In this document: positions 40,512-50,820 of the stretch, piece by piece
Position numbering within the stretch: position 1 is the stretch's first letter
Layout: the number at the start of each line of letters is the position of its first letter
DNA from: Sphingomonas jejuensis
Lineage (GTDB): Bacteria; Pseudomonadota; Alphaproteobacteria; Sphingomonadales; Sphingomonadaceae
NCBI RefSeq assembly: GCF_011927695.1
Contig: NZ_JAATJE010000002.1
Coordinates: 420,001 to 484,000 of the forward strand
DNA length: 64,000 bases
Reading direction: 5' to 3'
Notes under the pieces: generated by a model
What the model was told of the DNA's origin: nothing
Databases searched by the model: none
What the model saw: only the letters and a program-made list of their open reading frames with translations
Position numbers and translations under genes: made by a program

Positions 40512-42095
40512 TCAGTCGCCCGCCCCGCTCCCCAGCGCCTCGGCGATCAGCCGCCGGCTGTTGGCGATGCCGTAAAGCCGCACGAAACTGCCCATCCGCG
40601 GCCCCTGGCTGCTGCCGAGCAGCGTCTCGTAGAGCGCCTTGAACCAGTCGCGCAGGCCCTCCTTGCCGAAGTGCGCCTTGCCGATCTCGTACACCTCGTC
40701 CTGGATCGCCTCGGCCGTGGCATCGTCGGGCATCAGGGCAAGCTTCTCGTCGAACGCGCGCAGCGCCGCCGCCTCGCGCGCGTCGGGCGCGCGCCGCTGC
40801 AGCGTCGGCGCGACCAGGTCGCGGTGGATGGCGATTGCATGGCCGACCAGCCGGTCGAGATCGGGATCGGTGTCGGCGCGCGCGTCCGTGTAATTGGCGA
40901 GATAGCCCCACACCTGGTCCGGCGTCGCGCCCGCCCCCAGCACGCCCACAAGGTTCAGCAGCAGCGAGAACGGCACCGCCAGCTGCCCCGGCGGAACGGC
41001 GCCCGCATGGACGTGGTGCACCGGATTGCCCAGCCGCTGCTCCACCGGCTGATCGTGCCAGTTGGCCCGGAACTGCCAGTAATCGTCGATCGCGCGGGGG
41101 ATCAGCCCGACATGCAGCGACTTCGCCTTCTTCGGCTCGCGGTAGATGTAGAAGGCGAGGCTCTCCTCGGGCCCGTAGCGCAGCCACTCGTCCAGCGAGA
41201 GGCCGTTGCCCTTGGACTTCGAGATCTTCTCGCCCTTCTCGTCGAGGAACATCTCGTAATTGAAACCTTCGGGCGGCCGGGCACCCAGCACGCGCGCGAT
41301 CTTGCCCGACTGCACGACCGAATCGATCAGGTCCTTGCCCGCCATCTCGTAATCGACGCCGAGCGCGGCCCAGCGCATCGCCCAGTCGACCTTCCACTGC
41401 AGCTTCGCCAGCCCGCCGAGCGCGGACTGCTCGACCCGCTGCCCGTCGTCCTCGAAGGCGATGATGCCCGCGTCGGCGTCGATCACCTCGACCGGCACCT
41501 GCAGCACGACGCCTGATGTGGGGCTGACCGGCAGGATCGGGGAATAGGTCCGGCGCCGCTCCTCGCGCAGGGTCGGCAGCATCACGGCCATGATCGCGTC
41601 GAAGTTGCGCAAGACGCCTTTCAGCGCCTCGTCGAACCGGCCGGAGCGGTAGCATTCGGTCGCCGACAGGAATTCATAGTCGAAGCCGAAGCGGTCCAGG
41701 AAGGCGCGCAGCATCGCATTGTTGTGCGCGGCGAAGCTGTCATGCGTGCCGAACGGATCGGGGATCGCCGTCAGCGGCCGGCCGAGATGAGCCGCCAGCA
41801 TGTCGCCGTTGGGCACATTGTCCGGAACCTTGCGCAGCCCGTCCATGTCATCCGAAAATGCGATCAGCCGGGTCGGCTGGTCGCTTAACACCTCGAACGC
41901 GCGGCGCACCATGGTGGTGCGCAGAACCTCGTTGAAGGTTCCGATGTGCGGCAGGCCGGACGGGCCATAGCCGGTCTCGAACAGGATGGGCGCGCCGCCG
42001 GGCTTTCCGTCCGGATAGCGGGCAAGCAGCTTGCGCGCTTCCTCGAACGGCCATGCCTTGGACTGGAGCGCCGCTTGGCGCAGATCGTCGGTCAT
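40512..42095 (-). CDS. lysK: Lysine--tRNA ligase, class I
   Basis: 527 residues. It has the class I Rossmann signatures HIGT (SGLPHIGTFNE, the HIGH box) and KISKSKGNG (KMSKS loop), plus FSDDMDGLRK and the C-terminal anticodon-binding cage. Class I LysRS replaces the usual class II LysS in many alphaproteobacteria and archaea. The gene stands alone and is divergent from the bestrophin gene. Confidence 0.97.
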   Translation of the reverse strand: MTDDLRQAALQSKAWPFEEARKLLARYPDGKPGGAPILFETGYGPSGLPHIGTFNEVLRTTMVRRAFEVLSDQPTRLIAFSDDMDGLRKVPDNVPNGDMLAAHLGRPLTAIPDPFGTHDSFAAHNNAMLRAFLDRFGFDYEFLSATECYRSGRFDEALKGVLRNFDAIMAVMLPTLREERRRTYSPILPVSPTSGVVLQVPVEVIDADAGIIAFEDDGQRVEQSALGGLAKLQWKVDWAMRWAALGVDYEMAGKDLIDSVVQSGKIARVLGARPPEGFNYEMFLDEKGEKISKSKGNGLSLDEWLRYGPEESLAFYIYREPKKAKSLHVGLIPRAIDDYWQFRANWHDQPVEQRLGNPVHHVHAGAVPPGQLAVPFSLLLNLVGVLGAGATPDQVWGYLANYTDARADTDPDLDRLVGHAIAIHRDLVAPTLQRRAPDAREAAALRAFDEKLALMPDDATAEAIQDEVYEIGKAHFGKEGLRDWFKALYETLLGSSQGPRMGSFVRLYGIANSRRLIAEALGSGAGD

Positions 42096-42179
42096 GCGCG
42101 TCGTCTAGCGCGGTGGGCGCGGCGCGCAACGCCGCGTGTTGCCATGCAACAAAGTAGGCCGCTTCTGCGTCTTGCGGCG

Positions 42180-43073
42180 ATGATCGTGACCCCGTCGCCG
42201 CGGCTAAAGCGGATCGTCCTTGATGTCTGGAAGCCGCTGCTCGCGCTCGGCATCTGGGACGTCCTCGTGACGGTGACCTATTTCGTCTTCCCGTTCACAG
42301 CGCCGTCGCTGCCGCTCACGCTGTTCGGCACGGCGTTGGCGCTGTTCTTGGGCTTCCGCGACAACAGCGCCTATCAGCGCTGGTGGGAAGGCCGGATCCT
42401 GTGGGGATCGATGATCAACGCGTCGCGCAACGTGGCGCGGGGTGCGGGCGCCTTTTTGGCGGAAGAGGATGGTCAGGAGGTGCTGGACCTGCGCCGGTCC
42501 ATCACACTGCGCCAGATCGCCTATGTGCACGCGCTGCGGTGCCAGCTCCGCCGGCAGGACCCCTCGGCCGAGGTGCGCCGCTTCCTGTCGGACGACGAGG
42601 CGGCCGAGCCCCTGGGGCGCCGCAACCCGGCCAACGGTCTTCTCGACGGCACAGCCGGGCGGATCGAGCATGCCATGCGCAAAGGATGGATCGACACGAT
42701 CCAGCAGACGCAGCTTGAACGCATCCTGGTCGACATCGCCAACGCGCAGGGCGGCATGGAGCGGTTGAAGAACACGCCCCTGCCGAACCAGTACCGTTTC
42801 TTCCCGACCTTCTTCACCCGGCTGTTCTGCGTGCTGCTTCCGATCGGGCTCGTCGAGACGCTGGGCATCGCGACGCCGATCGGGTCCACCATCGCCGGGC
42901 TGATGTTCCTGGCCGTCCTGCAGATCGGCGAGGACCTGGTGGATCCGTTCGCCGACACGATCCACGACGTCCCGATGACCGCCATGTGCCGCACGATCGA
43001 GATCGACCTGCTCGAGGCGCTGGGCGATCCCGCCCCGGAACCGCTGCAGCCCACAGACGGCGTGCTCTGGTAG
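42180..43073 (+). CDS. Bestrophin family chloride-channel protein
   Basis: 297 residues with four hydrophobic segments. It has the family signature LGFRDNSAYQRWWEGR after the first helix pair, and LPNQYRFFPTFFTRLFC in the second half, ending ADTIHDVPMTAMCRTIEIDLLE. Bacterial bestrophins form pentameric anion channels. The start is taken as the ATG giving MIVTPSPRLKR; an ATG 36 bases upstream is possible. Confidence 0.9.
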   Translation: MIVTPSPRLKRIVLDVWKPLLALGIWDVLVTVTYFVFPFTAPSLPLTLFGTALALFLGFRDNSAYQRWWEGRILWGSMINASRNVARGAGAFLAEEDGQEVLDLRRSITLRQIAYVHALRCQLRRQDPSAEVRRFLSDDEAAEPLGRRNPANGLLDGTAGRIEHAMRKGWIDTIQQTQLERILVDIANAQGGMERLKNTPLPNQYRFFPTFFTRLFCVLLPIGLVETLGIATPIGSTIAGLMFLAVLQIGEDLVDPFADTIHDVPMTAMCRTIEIDLLEALGDPAPEPLQPTDGVLW

Positions 43074-43119
43074 CACGTTCACTTTCCGTTCGGGCGCTGC
43101 CGCGCTAAACCCTGCCGCG

Positions 43120-45840
43120 GTGCTTCCCTACCCTGCCCTTCATGCCAGCCATGCCGGCATCTGGATCGCGCGTCCGGGTGAGCCGGCCCGCGCCGTTGAG
43201 CGCGGAACGGCCGTGGGCCTTACCGCGGAAACGCCGACCATTCTTTTGAACGCGCCGCTCACCGGCGACAGGCTCGGCTATCCAGATCTGTCCGGGCTCG
43301 ATCTGCTTGAGCTGTTCGCCTTCGTGCACCCCGCCCGCTTCGCCGTGCCGACGCCCGCAGGCATCGCGCGCGCGCTCGGCCTGCAGCCGCCCGCGGACGA
43401 AGCCGGCGTTCCGGCGCTGCTGATCGCCGCAGCGGCGGCGCTGGTGGAGCGGATGCGCGACGCCGACTGGGCGGAACGGCACGGCGCCTGGGACAGTGTG
43501 CAGGCGCTCACCCGCGCGCGGTGGCCCTGGGCGCCGGCCGTGGGCGTGTCGCTCAACCGGCCGGAGCGGCCGGAGCGCGGCCTCTTCCAGCGCCTGCCGG
43601 AATGGGAGGAAGGGCAGCCCCGCGATCCGCCGCGCCCGATCGCCATCGAACCCGAAGAAACGATCGGGCGGCTGGCCCGCCTGACCGGCGGCCAGGCCGA
43701 ACAGCGCGCCGGGCAACGGGATTATGCCGCCGCCGCCGCCCAGGCATTCGCCCCGCGGGCTCGCGTCGACACGCCACGCCTCGTGCTGGCGGAGGCAGGC
43801 ACGGGCATCGGCAAGACGCTCGGCTATCTCGCGCCTGCCAGCCTGTGGGCGGAGCGGGCGGGCGGTGCCGTGTGGGTGTCTACCTATACCAAGGCGCTGC
43901 AGCGTCAGCTTGACCGCGAAGGGGAACGGCTGTTTCCCGATCCGGCGGCAAGGCGGCGGCGCATGGTGATCCGCAAGGGTCGCGAGAACTATCTCTGCCT
44001 CCTGAACCTGGAGGATGCGATGCAGGGCGGCTTTGCCGGCCGGGCGGCCGTGCTCGCGCAGCTGGTGGCGCGCTGGGCCGCATATTCGCGCGACGGCGAC
44101 ATGGTGGGCGGCGACCTGCCGGGCTGGTTGCCGTCGCTGTTCCGCAGGAACGGGTCCACCGCGCTCACCGACCGCCGGGGCGAGTGCGTGTTTGCCGGCT
44201 GCCCGCACTATCGCCGCTGCTTCGTGGAGCGCGCGGTGCGGGCCAGCGCGGACGCCAGCATCGTGGTCGCCAACCACGCCCTGGTGCTGGTCAACGCGGC
44301 CCGCGGCCGTGATGCGGGCGGTCCCACGCGGCTGGTGTTCGACGAAGGACATCATCTGTTCGAGGCGGCCGATTCGACCTTCGCCGCCGCGCTGACCGGT
44401 GCGGAGCTGATCGAGCTTAGGCGCTGGGTGGTGGGACCGGAAGGGCGGTCGCGCGGCCGGCGGCGGGGCCTGTCCGCCCGCCTGCTCGACGTCGCGTCGC
44501 AGGATGAGATCGGCGGCGATGCGATTGCCCGCGCGATCGAGGCGGCGGGTCTGCTGCCGGCCGACGGCTGGCTCGGGCGATTGATCGAGGCCCAGCCGTT
44601 CGGTCCGCTCGAAACGCTCCTCGCGGAGGTGCGGGGCACCGTTTACGCCCGGGCCGAAGGCGAGGATGCCGGCTATGGTCTGGAAACGGAGCTTGCCCAG
44701 CTGCCGGCCGGGTTGGTCGATGCCGCGGGACCGGCCGCGGCCGCGCTGGGGGCGCTCCATCAGCCGCTTCTTCAGCTTGCGCAGCGGCTGGAGGCGCTGC
44801 TGGAGGAGGGACCCGACTGGATCGACACGCCGGCGCGCGCCCGGATCGAGGGGGCGGTCTCGGCTCTCGGCTGGCGCACCGCGACACTTGCGGCTTGGAC
44901 AGCCCTGCTGGCGCGGGTCGGCGGCCCGGCCGACCCCGACTTCGTGGACTGGCTGGCCGTTGCGCGCATCGATGCACGCGACCTCGATGTCGGTCTCCAT
45001 CGCCACTGGCTGGACCCGACCCGCCCGCTTGCCGAGCTGGTGCTGAAGCCCGCGCACGGCGTGCTGGTCACCTCCGCCACGCTCCGCGGCGGCGGCGATG
45101 GCTGGCAGGCGGCCGAAGCGCGCAGCGGATCGCTGCACCTGCCCGCTCCGCCGACGCTGTTCGAGGCGCCCAGCCCGTTCGACTATGCCGCGCAGGCGGA
45201 AGTGCTGATCGTCACCGACGTGAAGCGCGGCGACCTGGCCGCGCTCGCCGGCGCCTATGCGCGCCTGATCGTCGCGGCCGGCGGCGGAACCCTCGGCCTG
45301 TTCACCGCCATCCGCCGGCTGCGCTCCGTCCACGCTCGGATCGCGGACCGGCTCGCTCGCGACGGCCTCCCGCTCTACGCCCAGCATGTCGATCCGATCG
45401 ACACGGGGACGCTTGTCGACATCTTCCGCGACGATTCGCGCGCCAGCCTGCTCGGCACCGATGCGCTGCGCGACGGCGTGGACGTGCCCGGTCATTCGCT
45501 GCGCCAGGTGGTGATGGAGGCGGTGCCCTGGTCACGGCCCAGCGTCCTTCATGCCGCGCGACGCGCAGCGAGCGGTGATGCCGCCGCTTATGACGACCGC
45601 CTCATCCGCGCGCGGCTGGCGCAAGCCTTTGGACGGCTGATCCGGCGCGCCGACGATCGCGGCACCTTCGTGATCCTGTCGCCGGCGATGCCGTCCCGCC
45701 TGCTGACGGCGTTCCCCGCCGACACCCCGGTCAGCCGCGTGACGCTCGACGAGGCGGCGGAGCGGGTTCGTCAGCGCCTTTCGCCGCCGCCCGACATGGT
45801 GCAAGGGGGATCGACGCCCGCGCCGGTGGAGCCCCGATGA
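43120..45840 (+). CDS. Fe-S ATP-dependent DNA helicase (DinG/XPD-like)
   Basis: 906 residues. Walker A AEAGTGIGKT and the DEAH-type box VFDEGHHLFEA are visible. Between them lie Cys residues spaced as in 4Fe-4S helicases (NYLC, then ECVFAGCPHYRRC). The C-terminal RecA domain ends DGVDVPG...GRLIRRADDRGTF. The N-terminal 170 residues are unfamiliar and lack an exonuclease motif. Probably 5'-3' repair helicase activity. GTG start. sixA-like follows with an ATGA overlap. Confidence 0.88.
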   Translation: MLPYPALHASHAGIWIARPGEPARAVERGTAVGLTAETPTILLNAPLTGDRLGYPDLSGLDLLELFAFVHPARFAVPTPAGIARALGLQPPADEAGVPALLIAAAAALVERMRDADWAERHGAWDSVQALTRARWPWAPAVGVSLNRPERPERGLFQRLPEWEEGQPRDPPRPIAIEPEETIGRLARLTGGQAEQRAGQRDYAAAAAQAFAPRARVDTPRLVLAEAGTGIGKTLGYLAPASLWAERAGGAVWVSTYTKALQRQLDREGERLFPDPAARRRRMVIRKGRENYLCLLNLEDAMQGGFAGRAAVLAQLVARWAAYSRDGDMVGGDLPGWLPSLFRRNGSTALTDRRGECVFAGCPHYRRCFVERAVRASADASIVVANHALVLVNAARGRDAGGPTRLVFDEGHHLFEAADSTFAAALTGAELIELRRWVVGPEGRSRGRRRGLSARLLDVASQDEIGGDAIARAIEAAGLLPADGWLGRLIEAQPFGPLETLLAEVRGTVYARAEGEDAGYGLETELAQLPAGLVDAAGPAAAALGALHQPLLQLAQRLEALLEEGPDWIDTPARARIEGAVSALGWRTATLAAWTALLARVGGPADPDFVDWLAVARIDARDLDVGLHRHWLDPTRPLAELVLKPAHGVLVTSATLRGGGDGWQAAEARSGSLHLPAPPTLFEAPSPFDYAAQAEVLIVTDVKRGDLAALAGAYARLIVAAGGGTLGLFTAIRRLRSVHARIADRLARDGLPLYAQHVDPIDTGTLVDIFRDDSRASLLGTDALRDGVDVPGHSLRQVVMEAVPWSRPSVLHAARRAASGDAAAYDDRLIRARLAQAFGRLIRRADDRGTFVILSPAMPSRLLTAFPADTPVSRVTLDEAAERVRQRLSPPPDMVQGGSTPAPVEPR

Positions 45841-46379
45841 AGACGCTGATCCTCCTCCGCCATGCAAAGTCCGGCTGGGACGACGGCATTGCGCGCGATT
45901 TCGACCGTCCTCTGAACGGCAAGGGCGAACGCGCGGCCCGTACCGTTGGCCGCCGCCTGCGGGAGGATGGGCTGACCTTCGATCAGGTTGTCGCATCGTC
46001 CGCCGTTCGGGTGCGGGAGACGCTGGCGCAGCTCTGGCTCGGCTACGGCACGACGCCGGACGTCACCTTCGACACGGGGCTCTACCTGGCGACGGTGGAC
46101 GGGTTGCTCGACAGGGTCCAGCAGACCGAGGACTCGGTCGATCGCCTGCTCTTGGTCGGTCACAATCCGGGCCTGGAGGACCTGGTGCTGACGCTGGTGC
46201 CCGATCACCCGGACGACCGGCTGCGCGACGACGTGGAAGAGAAGTTCCCGACCGCCAGCGTGGCCGTGCTGGCGCTCGCCATCGACAGCTGGACTGCGGC
46301 GAAGCCCGGTGCGGGCAAGCTCGAGCGCTTCATCCGCCCCCGCGATCTGGACCCTGCACTGGGCCCCGACCGCGGCTGA
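45837..46379 (+). CDS. SixA-like histidine phosphatase
   Basis: 180 residues, the phosphoglycerate-mutase-like fold: RHAKSGWDD near residue 8 (catalytic His), SSAVRVRETL, and the second His in LLLVGHNPGLEDL. It most resembles SixA, which removes phosphate from phosphohistidine, but could act on other small phosphoesters. Coupled to the helicase gene by a four-base overlap. Confidence 0.88.
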   Translation: MKTLILLRHAKSGWDDGIARDFDRPLNGKGERAARTVGRRLREDGLTFDQVVASSAVRVRETLAQLWLGYGTTPDVTFDTGLYLATVDGLLDRVQQTEDSVDRLLLVGHNPGLEDLVLTLVPDHPDDRLRDDVEEKFPTASVAVLALAIDSWTAAKPGAGKLERFIRPRDLDPALGPDRG

Positions 46380-46382
46380 GGC

Positions 46383-46757
46383 TCAGCCGTCCGCCTGAAG
46401 TGCTGCGGCCAGCCGATCGCGGATCCGCTTCAGGTCGGTCAAGAGGGCGTCGTTCGCGCCCGCGTCCTCCGCCGGACTTTCGGCCGAAGGCGCCGGCGTC
46501 GCGGTACCGGACAGCAGCTGCTGCACCCCCTTCACCGTATAGCCTTCGCGGTTCAGGAGCGTGTTGATGCGGGTGGCCAGGGCCACGTCCGCCGGCCGGT
46601 AATAACGGCGCCGGCCGGAGCGCTGCAGCGGGCGCAGCTGCGGGAAGCGCGTTTCCCAGTAGCGAAGGACATGGTGGGCGACGCCCAGCCGATCCGCCAG
46701 CTCGCCGATGGTGAGGAACGCGTCCTCACCCTTCTCGCCCTGGCGATCGTCCGTCAT
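46383..46757 (-). CDS. MerR family transcriptional regulator
   Basis: 124 residues. The N-terminal helix-turn-helix and wing (FLTIGELADRLGVAHHVLRYWETRF...SGRRRYYRPAD) is canonical; the C-terminal part is a short helix with no metal-binding Cys. This type regularly follows ihfA in alphaproteobacteria. It is the last gene of rpmF-plsX-fabH-ihfA-merR, 13 bases after ihfA. Target unknown. Confidence 0.92.
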   Translation of the reverse strand: MTDDRQGEKGEDAFLTIGELADRLGVAHHVLRYWETRFPQLRPLQRSGRRRYYRPADVALATRINTLLNREGYTVKGVQQLLSGTATPAPSAESPAEDAGANDALLTDLKRIRDRLAAALQADG

Positions 46758-46770
46758 CCGCGCGCCGGCC

Positions 46771-47070
46771 TCAGCCCTGGTTGGTGATGCGGTCGCGCAG
46801 CATCTGGCTGGCGCGGAAGGTCAGGACGCGGCGCGGCGCGATCGGCACCTCCACCCCCGTCTTCGGATTGCGGCCGACCCGCTCGCCCTTGTCGCGCAGG
46901 ATGAAGCTCCCGAAGCCGGAGATCTTCACATTCTCGCCGTCCGAGAGGGCCCCGCACAGCTTGGCCAGGATCTGCTCGACCATGGACGCCGACTCGGCAC
47001 GCGACAGCCCGACCTCGCGGTGCAGCGACTCGGCAAGCTCCGCCCGCGTGAGCGTCGCGACGTCAGCCAT
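46771..47070 (-). CDS. ihfA: Integration host factor subunit alpha
   Basis: 99 residues of the HU/IHF fold: [43 protein letters not shown], ending in MLRDRI. The RNPKTG beta-arm inserts in the DNA minor groove. It follows fabH by 59 bases, a gap that could hold its own control site. In this clade ihfA is next to fabH rather than pheT. Confidence 0.96.
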   Translation of the reverse strand: MADVATLTRAELAESLHREVGLSRAESASMVEQILAKLCGALSDGENVKISGFGSFILRDKGERVGRNPKTGVEVPIAPRRVLTFRASQMLRDRITNQG

Positions 47071-47129
47071 GATCTTCCCCCCAGAACCTAGTGTAAAACG
47101 ACCATATCATAGCAGCCTGGCCGCTCTGC

Positions 47130-48092
47130 TCACAAGCGCACGACGGCAGCGCCCCATGTGAATCCGCCGCCCATCGCCTCGAGCACCAGCAGCTGCCCCG
47201 GCTTGATGCGCCCATCGCGCACGGCCACGTCGAGCGCCAGCGGCACGGACGCCGCCGAGGTGTTCGCGTGGATGTCGACCGTGGTCACGACCCGCTCGGG
47301 ATCGAGCCCCAGCTTGCGGGCGGTGGCGTCCAGGATTCGGGCGTTCGCCTGGTGCGGGACGACCCAGTCGACCTCGCTGCTGTCATGCCCGGCGACCGCC
47401 AAGGCTTCCTGCATCACGGCGGCCAGGTTCACCACCGCGTGGCGGAACACCTCCCGGCCCTTCATGCGCAGCTTGCCGACCGTGCCCGTCGTGGACGGCC
47501 CGCCGTCGACATAAAGCAGGCCGTTGTGCCGACCATCGGCATGAAGGCGCGTGGCAAGGATGCCGCGGTCGGCCTGATCAGTCGCCTGCAGCACCACCGC
47601 GCCCGCGCCGTCGCCGAACAGCACGCAGGTGGTGCGGTCCTCCCAATCCAGGATCCGGCTGAAGGTCTCGGCGCCGATCACCAGCGCCGTGTCGGCGGTG
47701 CCCGCGCGGATCATGCTTTCCGCGACGGACAGCGCGTAGAGGAAGCCGGAACAGACCGCCGCGACATCGAACGCGACGCAGTCGGCGATGCCGAGCTTTT
47801 CCTGGACGATCGTCGCCGTCGACGGGAATGTCTGGTCGGGGGTCGCCGTCGCCAGCACGATCAGGCCGACCTCCGACGCGTCGATGCCCGCCGCCTCCAG
47901 CGCGCGGCGCGACGCATCGGTCGCCAGCGTCGCCGTGGTTTCGCCGTCACCCGCGATGTGGCGGAAGCGGATGCCGGTCCGCTCGACGATCCACTCGTCG
48001 GAGGTGTCGACCTGCTCTGCAAGCTCGGCATTGGCAACTCGGCGCACGGGCAGGGCCGCGCCCGTCCCGGTGATGGCGGCCCGCCGCGTCAC
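47130..48092 (-). CDS. fabH: Beta-ketoacyl-ACP synthase III
   Basis: Starts fatty acid elongation by joining acetyl-CoA and malonyl-ACP. 320 residues with the catalytic triad in place: Cys114 ([11 protein letters not shown]), His in VPHQANARI and Asn in [25 protein letters not shown] is the N-terminal hallmark. It overlaps plsX by four bases. Confidence 0.97.
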   Translation of the reverse strand: MTRRAAITGTGAALPVRRVANAELAEQVDTSDEWIVERTGIRFRHIAGDGETTATLATDASRRALEAAGIDASEVGLIVLATATPDQTFPSTATIVQEKLGIADCVAFDVAAVCSGFLYALSVAESMIRAGTADTALVIGAETFSRILDWEDRTTCVLFGDGAGAVVLQATDQADRGILATRLHADGRHNGLLYVDGGPSTTGTVGKLRMKGREVFRHAVVNLAAVMQEALAVAGHDSSEVDWVVPHQANARILDATARKLGLDPERVVTTVDIHANTSAASVPLALDVAVRDGRIKPGQLLVLEAMGGGFTWGAAVVRL

Positions 48093-49135
48093 TTGGCCAG
48101 GCCCTCGCCGTGGCCGATCGCACCCAGGTCGGCGGTGATCCGCTCGGTGATGCCGTCGCGCGCCAGCTTCGCCGCGACCGAGATCGCATTGGCCACGCCG
48201 CCGATGTCGGCACCGCCGTGGCTCTTCACGATGATGCCGTTCAGGCCCAGGAAAACCGCGCCATTGTGGTTGTTCGGATCGAGGTGCGTCTTCAGCATGT
48301 GAAAGGCCGGCCGTGACAGCAGGAAACCGGCTTTCGACCGGAACGAGCTGGTGAAGGCGCGGCGCAGCAGGTCGGTGATGAACCGGGCGGTGCCCTCAAC
48401 CGACTTCAGCGCGATGTTGCCGGTAAAGCCGTCCGACACGATCACGTCGGCCTCGCCCCGGCCGAGCCGGTCGGCCTCGATGAACCCTTCGAACCGCAGC
48501 GGAAGGTGTGGCGACGCGCGCAGCGTGTCGGCTGCCTCGCGCACCTCGTCGGTTCCCTTCAGCTCCTCGACGCCGATGTTGAGCAGCCGCACGCGCGGCG
48601 TATCCACGCCCAGCACGATGCGGGAATAGGCGGCGCCCATGACGGCGAACTGCACCAGGTTATCGGCATCGCACTCGGTGTTCGCGCCGAGATCGAGCAT
48701 GACGAGGTCATTGTCGCCAAGGGTGGGCAGCGTCGCCGCCAGTGCCGGGCGGGCGATCCCCTTCATGGTGCGCAGCGACAGCTTCGCCATCGCCATCAGC
48801 GCACCCGTGTTGCCCGCCGACACCGCCGCCGCCGCCTCGCGCGACTTCACGGCGCTGATCACCAGCCCCATCGACGTCGTCTTGGCGCGGCGAATGGCAA
48901 GCGTCGGCTTTTCGGTCGACGCGATCGTCTCCGGCGCGTGACGCACGTCGGCTGCGGCCGCAAGCGCGGCATGCCGCTGAAGCTCGGCATGGATGCCGGC
49001 CTCGTCACCGATCAGAAGTAAGCGCAGGGTCGGATCGGCCGCGAGCGCCGCGGCCGCGCCGCCGATCATCACCGGCAACCCGCCGTCGCCGCCCATCGCA
49101 TCGATCGCGATCCGCGACGTTGTGCTCACCGCCAC
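48089..49135 (-). CDS. plsX: Phosphate acyltransferase
   Basis: Makes acyl-phosphate from acyl-ACP for phospholipid synthesis. 348 residues: [15 protein letters not shown] at the start, [25 protein letters not shown] and [13 protein letters not shown]. It lies between rpmF (23 bases) and fabH (overlap). Confidence 0.97.
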   Translation of the reverse strand: MAVSTTSRIAIDAMGGDGGLPVMIGGAAAALAADPTLRLLLIGDEAGIHAELQRHAALAAAADVRHAPETIASTEKPTLAIRRAKTTSMGLVISAVKSREAAAAVSAGNTGALMAMAKLSLRTMKGIARPALAATLPTLGDNDLVMLDLGANTECDADNLVQFAVMGAAYSRIVLGVDTPRVRLLNIGVEELKGTDEVREAADTLRASPHLPLRFEGFIEADRLGRGEADVIVSDGFTGNIALKSVEGTARFITDLLRRAFTSSFRSKAGFLLSRPAFHMLKTHLDPNNHNGAVFLGLNGIIVKSHGGADIGGVANAISVAAKLARDGITERITADLGAIGHGEGLAK

Positions 49136-49158
49136 CGGTCCTTCAGGTGAAGCGGTCG

Positions 49159-49338
49159 TCAGGCCTCGACCGAGACGATCTCACGGCCGTTATAATGGCC
49201 GCAAGCGGTGCACAGGTTGTGCGGACGCTTCAGTTCGCCGCAATTCGGGCACTCCTGAAACGCCTGCGGCGCGAGCGCGTCGTGGCTGCGGCGCATGTTG
49301 CGCTTCGAGGGTGACGTTTTTCTCTTCGGCACTGCCAT
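49159..49338 (-). CDS. rpmF: 50S ribosomal protein L32
   Basis: 59 residues beginning [20 protein letters not shown] with two zinc-binding CxxC pairs (CPNC and CTAC). First gene of the five-gene lipid/ribosome operon, a standard grouping. An upstream in-frame extension is not family-like. Confidence 0.97.
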   Translation of the reverse strand: MAVPKRKTSPSKRNMRRSHDALAPQAFQECPNCGELKRPHNLCTACGHYNGREIVSVEA

Positions 49339-49444
49339 GGCGGCACCCGTTCCAATCCAGATGATGTGTTCGGCGACCGGTGCCGGTAAGGAACACGGCA
49401 CCAAGGGCCGCGGACCTGGGGCGGCCGTTCGCAAGCGAGCCGCC

Positions 49445-49472
49445 GCCTATAGCGATTCCCGATCAGGTTGCA
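49445..49472 (-). promoter_or_regulatory. Candidate promoter of the rpmF-plsX-fabH operon
   Basis: On the minus strand: TTGCAA, 16-base spacer, TATAGG, about 100 bases upstream of rpmF. Each box matches consensus at four of six positions. The -10 sequence is the same as in the cox and wza candidates. Confidence 0.4.
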
Positions 49473-49511
49473 AGCGCGCGTCACCCGCGACCGCCTGCAG
49501 TTCGCCTCATG

Positions 49512-50177
49512 CTACCCGGCAAGCACATGATCCGCCACGAAACCGTTGGTGCGCCGTTCGTGCCCGAAGGTGGATGTGGGGCCATGGCCGGGGATAAATA
49601 CGGTGTCGTCGCCCAGCGGCCACAGCACCTCGGTCACCGACCGGATCAGCGCCTGGTGATCCGACAGGGGAAAGTCGGTTCGGCCGACGGAACCGGCGAA
49701 CAGCACATCCCCCACCAGCGCCAGCGCGGATGCCGGATGGTGGAATGTGACGTGCCCCGGCGTGTGTCCCGGGGTGAAATAAACGTCCAGCGTCAGATCG
49801 CCGACGGTGACGCTGTCGCCGCCCTTTAGCCAGCGATTCGGCTCGAACGGCGCGGCATCGGGCATGCCATAGGCGCGGCCGTCCTCGCCCAGCCGCGCGA
49901 TCCAGAACCGGTCCGCCTCGTGCGGACCCTCGATCGGCACGCCCAGCTCGGCGGCGAGCAGGCCGGCTTCCCCGCAATGATCGATATGGCCGTGGGTCAG
50001 CAGGATCTTCTCGACCGACACTCCCGCCTGCGTCACCGCCTCACGGATGCGCGGCCGGTCGCCGCCCGGATCGACCAGCGCCGCCCGCATCGTCGCCGTG
50101 CACCAGATGAGCGAGCAGTTCTGCTGGAGCGGCGTCACCGGAATGATCGCGGCGCGAAGAGGCGGCTGTGTGGTCAT
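49512..50177 (-). CDS. MBL-fold metallohydrolase (glyoxalase II/YcbL-like)
   Basis: 221 residues. The metal motif THGHIDHCG (HxHxDH) is complete, with FTPGHTPGHV, VGDVLFAGSVGRTD and a final PGHGP. It resembles the small GloB-like YcbL subfamily that lacks the C-terminal glutathione-binding domain. Hydrolysis of a glutathione thioester is possible but unproven. Confidence 0.9.
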   Translation of the reverse strand: MTTQPPLRAAIIPVTPLQQNCSLIWCTATMRAALVDPGGDRPRIREAVTQAGVSVEKILLTHGHIDHCGEAGLLAAELGVPIEGPHEADRFWIARLGEDGRAYGMPDAAPFEPNRWLKGGDSVTVGDLTLDVYFTPGHTPGHVTFHHPASALALVGDVLFAGSVGRTDFPLSDHQALIRSVTEVLWPLGDDTVFIPGHGPTSTFGHERRTNGFVADHVLAG

Positions 50178-50306
50178 GCCCCCGACCTGCGCGGTCCGGC
50201 GCCCCGACGCAAGTGAGACAGACGATCCGCGCAGTCGGCCTGGATCGAGTAAGGCGTATCAGCAACGTTCGAGATTTGGACAGGTGAGCACGGCGCCTGT
50301 TGCTGT

Positions 50307-50771
50307 TCATCGATCCGAAGGCTGGCTGTGATCCCGAGACAACATGGGGCGCCAACGAACGCCCAGGCTGATCACCAGCGGCCAGAACAGGGTGTTTCCT
50401 ATGTCAGCGAGCGTGTCTGCCCATCGAAGCCCATAGACAAGATAGTCCATGAACTCGTTGCCGAGTTCCGCGGCGAGAACCCACCAGAATGGGAAGAAAC
50501 TTCCGAGCGATCGCCGGCTGACGAGCCGGACAAGCAATAGGATCGCGAGCCCGGCATGGATGTGCAGAATGGCATCCGGGAGGCCGGTGCCATCCCCGAT
50601 CCACAAGATCAGACGATGGTAGAGGGCCGGGATCTGCCAGCCAGAGCCAAGCTCCTCCGGCGAAGAGGGGACCGACGCAGTTATCTGGCTTCTCCAACTA
50701 AGAGGCAAAGATGGGCAGTCGGTGTTGAACGCAGGCCGAAATCCGTCTGCCAGAAGGTCAGGTGGAAGCAC
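50307..50771 (-). CDS. Small multi-pass membrane protein (hypothetical)
   Basis: Up to 154 residues. The C-terminal 100 contain about three hydrophobic segments (AGLAILLLVRLV, FFPFWWVLAAELGNEFMDYLVYG, DIGNTLFWPLVISLGV) in a layout I recognise from unnamed sphingomonad proteins. The first 50 residues are not hydrophobic and the GTG start at 50771 is only a guess. GGAGGAG lies before a point with no in-frame start, so the true N-terminus may differ or be damaged. Confidence 0.6.
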   Translation of the reverse strand: MLPPDLLADGFRPAFNTDCPSLPLSWRSQITASVPSSPEELGSGWQIPALYHRLILWIGDGTGLPDAILHIHAGLAILLLVRLVSRRSLGSFFPFWWVLAAELGNEFMDYLVYGLRWADTLADIGNTLFWPLVISLGVRWRPMLSRDHSQPSDR

Positions 50772-50820
50772 GCGCTGCCCACGACCCCGCCGATAGGAAG
50801 CGAGGGATCAAGTCAACGCT

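Noticed and set aside
43105-45495. A 796-residue open frame opposite the helicase
   Set aside because: Antisense shadow of the Fe-S helicase, with no recognisable motif.
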